This document shows, piece by piece, positions 5,468-5,612 of a stretch of DNA of 5,612 nt. This stretch comes from Fusobacteriaceae bacterium (GTDB lineage: Bacteria > Fusobacteriota > Fusobacteriia > Fusobacteriales > Fusobacteriaceae). The notes under the pieces were generated by a model. That model was not told where the DNA came from. It saw only the letters and a list, made by a program, of their open reading frames with translations, and searched no databases. Made by a program: the position numbers and the translations under genes. Position 1 is the first letter of the stretch; the number at the start of each line of letters is the position of its first letter. Location: contig DAOUPY010000121.1 in NCBI GenBank assembly GCA_030625925.1, positions 1 to 5,612 on the forward strand, read 5' to 3'.

Positions 5468-5492
5468 TCTCTCTCTTGATTTAGGAGAGAGA
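5468..5492. repeat. Palindrome 3 of the rph-rdgB spacer
   Basis: TCTCTCTCTT (5468-5477) pairs with AGGAGAGAGA (5483-5492), 10 pairs including one G-T, with a GATTT loop. It lies in the 3' untranslated part of the rph message. The flanks AACTCCACCT (5459-5468) and GAGGTCGTTT (5503-5512) resemble those of palindromes 1 and 2 respectively. Confidence 0.65.
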
Positions 5493-5540
5493 ACCAAAGA
5501 GTGAGGTCGTTTTCAACTTTTTTTTCAGGAAGGAAGGGTT

Positions 5541-5612
5541 CTACGCCTTCTCTATTGCTTCATTTTGCATCACAAATAGCTCTTTGATCCCTTTTTCAGC
5601 TAGGTCCAATAG
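5541..5612 (-). CDS. rph: RNase PH, C-terminal 23 residues (gene continues outside the window)
   Basis: Reading the minus strand from the window edge gives LLDLAEKGIKELFVMQ followed by NEAIEKA and a TAG at 5543-5541. This is the typical C-terminal helix of RNase PH, in which an LLdLAekGIxeL segment and a Q-x-x-A end close the protein. RNase PH is the phosphate-dependent 3'-5' exoribonuclease that trims tRNA 3' ends. Only 23 codons are visible, so no catalytic residue can be checked. The call rests on this motif and on the well-known rph-rdgB gene order. An intrinsic terminator follows about 100 nt after the stop. Confidence 0.75.
   Translation of the reverse strand, partial: LLDLAEKGIKELFVMQNEAIEKA

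Larger units (their letters stand above)
5115..5540. other. Palindrome-rich rph-rdgB intergenic region
   Basis: These 426 bp carry no convincing long gene. The plus strand is strongly pyrimidine-rich. Read on the minus strand from rph towards rdgB, the region holds a palindrome (5468-5492), the rph terminator (5405-5440), an extended -10 promoter (5378-5386), a second palindrome (5316-5346), a possible 31-codon ORF (5265-5170) that contains a third palindrome (5211-5235), and the rdgB ribosome-binding site. Two palindromes share downstream sequence: AACCA followed by GAGTTCGTTT (5357-5366) in one and GAGGTCGTTT (5503-5512) in the other. This suggests degenerate copies of one short dispersed element. 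Confidence 0.7.

Noticed and set aside
5246..5479. Plus-strand 77-codon open frame in the rph-rdgB spacer
   Set aside because: It is low-complexity Phe/Ser/Lys sequence running through palindromes, a promoter and a terminator of the opposite strand. There is no ribosome-binding site and no family resemblance.
5195..5530. CRISPR array
   Set aside because: The repeats are imperfect, palindromic, unequal in length and irregularly spaced, and there are no cas genes.

Overview
The window is A+T-rich and densely coded. Long runs of A and T fill the spacers, ribosome-binding sites are strong (AGGAGG or GGGAG), and lysine, isoleucine and glutamate dominate the proteins. Two outer-envelope-type lipoproteins next to a SepF-type cell-division protein suggest a low-G+C diderm. 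A member of the Fusobacteriota (Ilyobacter/Psychrilyobacter/Propionigenium type) is my best guess. This is inference from composition and gene content, not from a database match.

Left part (1-3311, all +): a tightly packed operon. It holds the 3' end of a DUF523 (TudS/YbbK-like) protein, nrnA (DHH-DHHA1 nanoRNase/pAp phosphatase), a CsgG-family lipoprotein, a DUF799 (GNA1162-like) lipoprotein and a very short sepF. Junctions are 11-bp and 1-bp overlaps followed by gaps of 1 and 15 bp, so one polycistronic mRNA is likely. Its promoter lies outside the window.

Middle (3312-4497): a 141-bp A+T-rich spacer with a candidate promoter, then a monocistronic PfkB-family kinase that reads as pseudouridine kinase (PsuK). 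It ends in a long, nearly perfect hairpin with A- and T-tracts on its two sides, so the hairpin can terminate transcription from both directions.

Right part (4498-5612, all -): rdgB (XTP/dITP pyrophosphatase), preceded by a 426-bp spacer, and then the last 23 codons of rph (RNase PH). The spacer is unusual. On the minus strand it holds, in order, a palindrome, an intrinsic terminator for rph, an extended -10 promoter for rdgB, and a leader of about 257 nt with two more palindromes and a possible 31-codon upstream ORF. The palindromes share flanking sequence and look like degenerate copies of one short dispersed element.

Functional theme: DUF523/TudS, NrnA, PsuK, RdgB and RNase PH all act on RNA fragments or on modified or damaged nucleobases and nucleotides. 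CsgG and DUF799 belong to an envelope lipoprotein system and SepF to division. No transposase, CRISPR array, tRNA, rRNA or recognisable riboswitch was seen. The most promising less-described items are the CsgG-DUF799 pair lacking its usual third partner, the minimal SepF, and the palindrome-rich rdgB leader.
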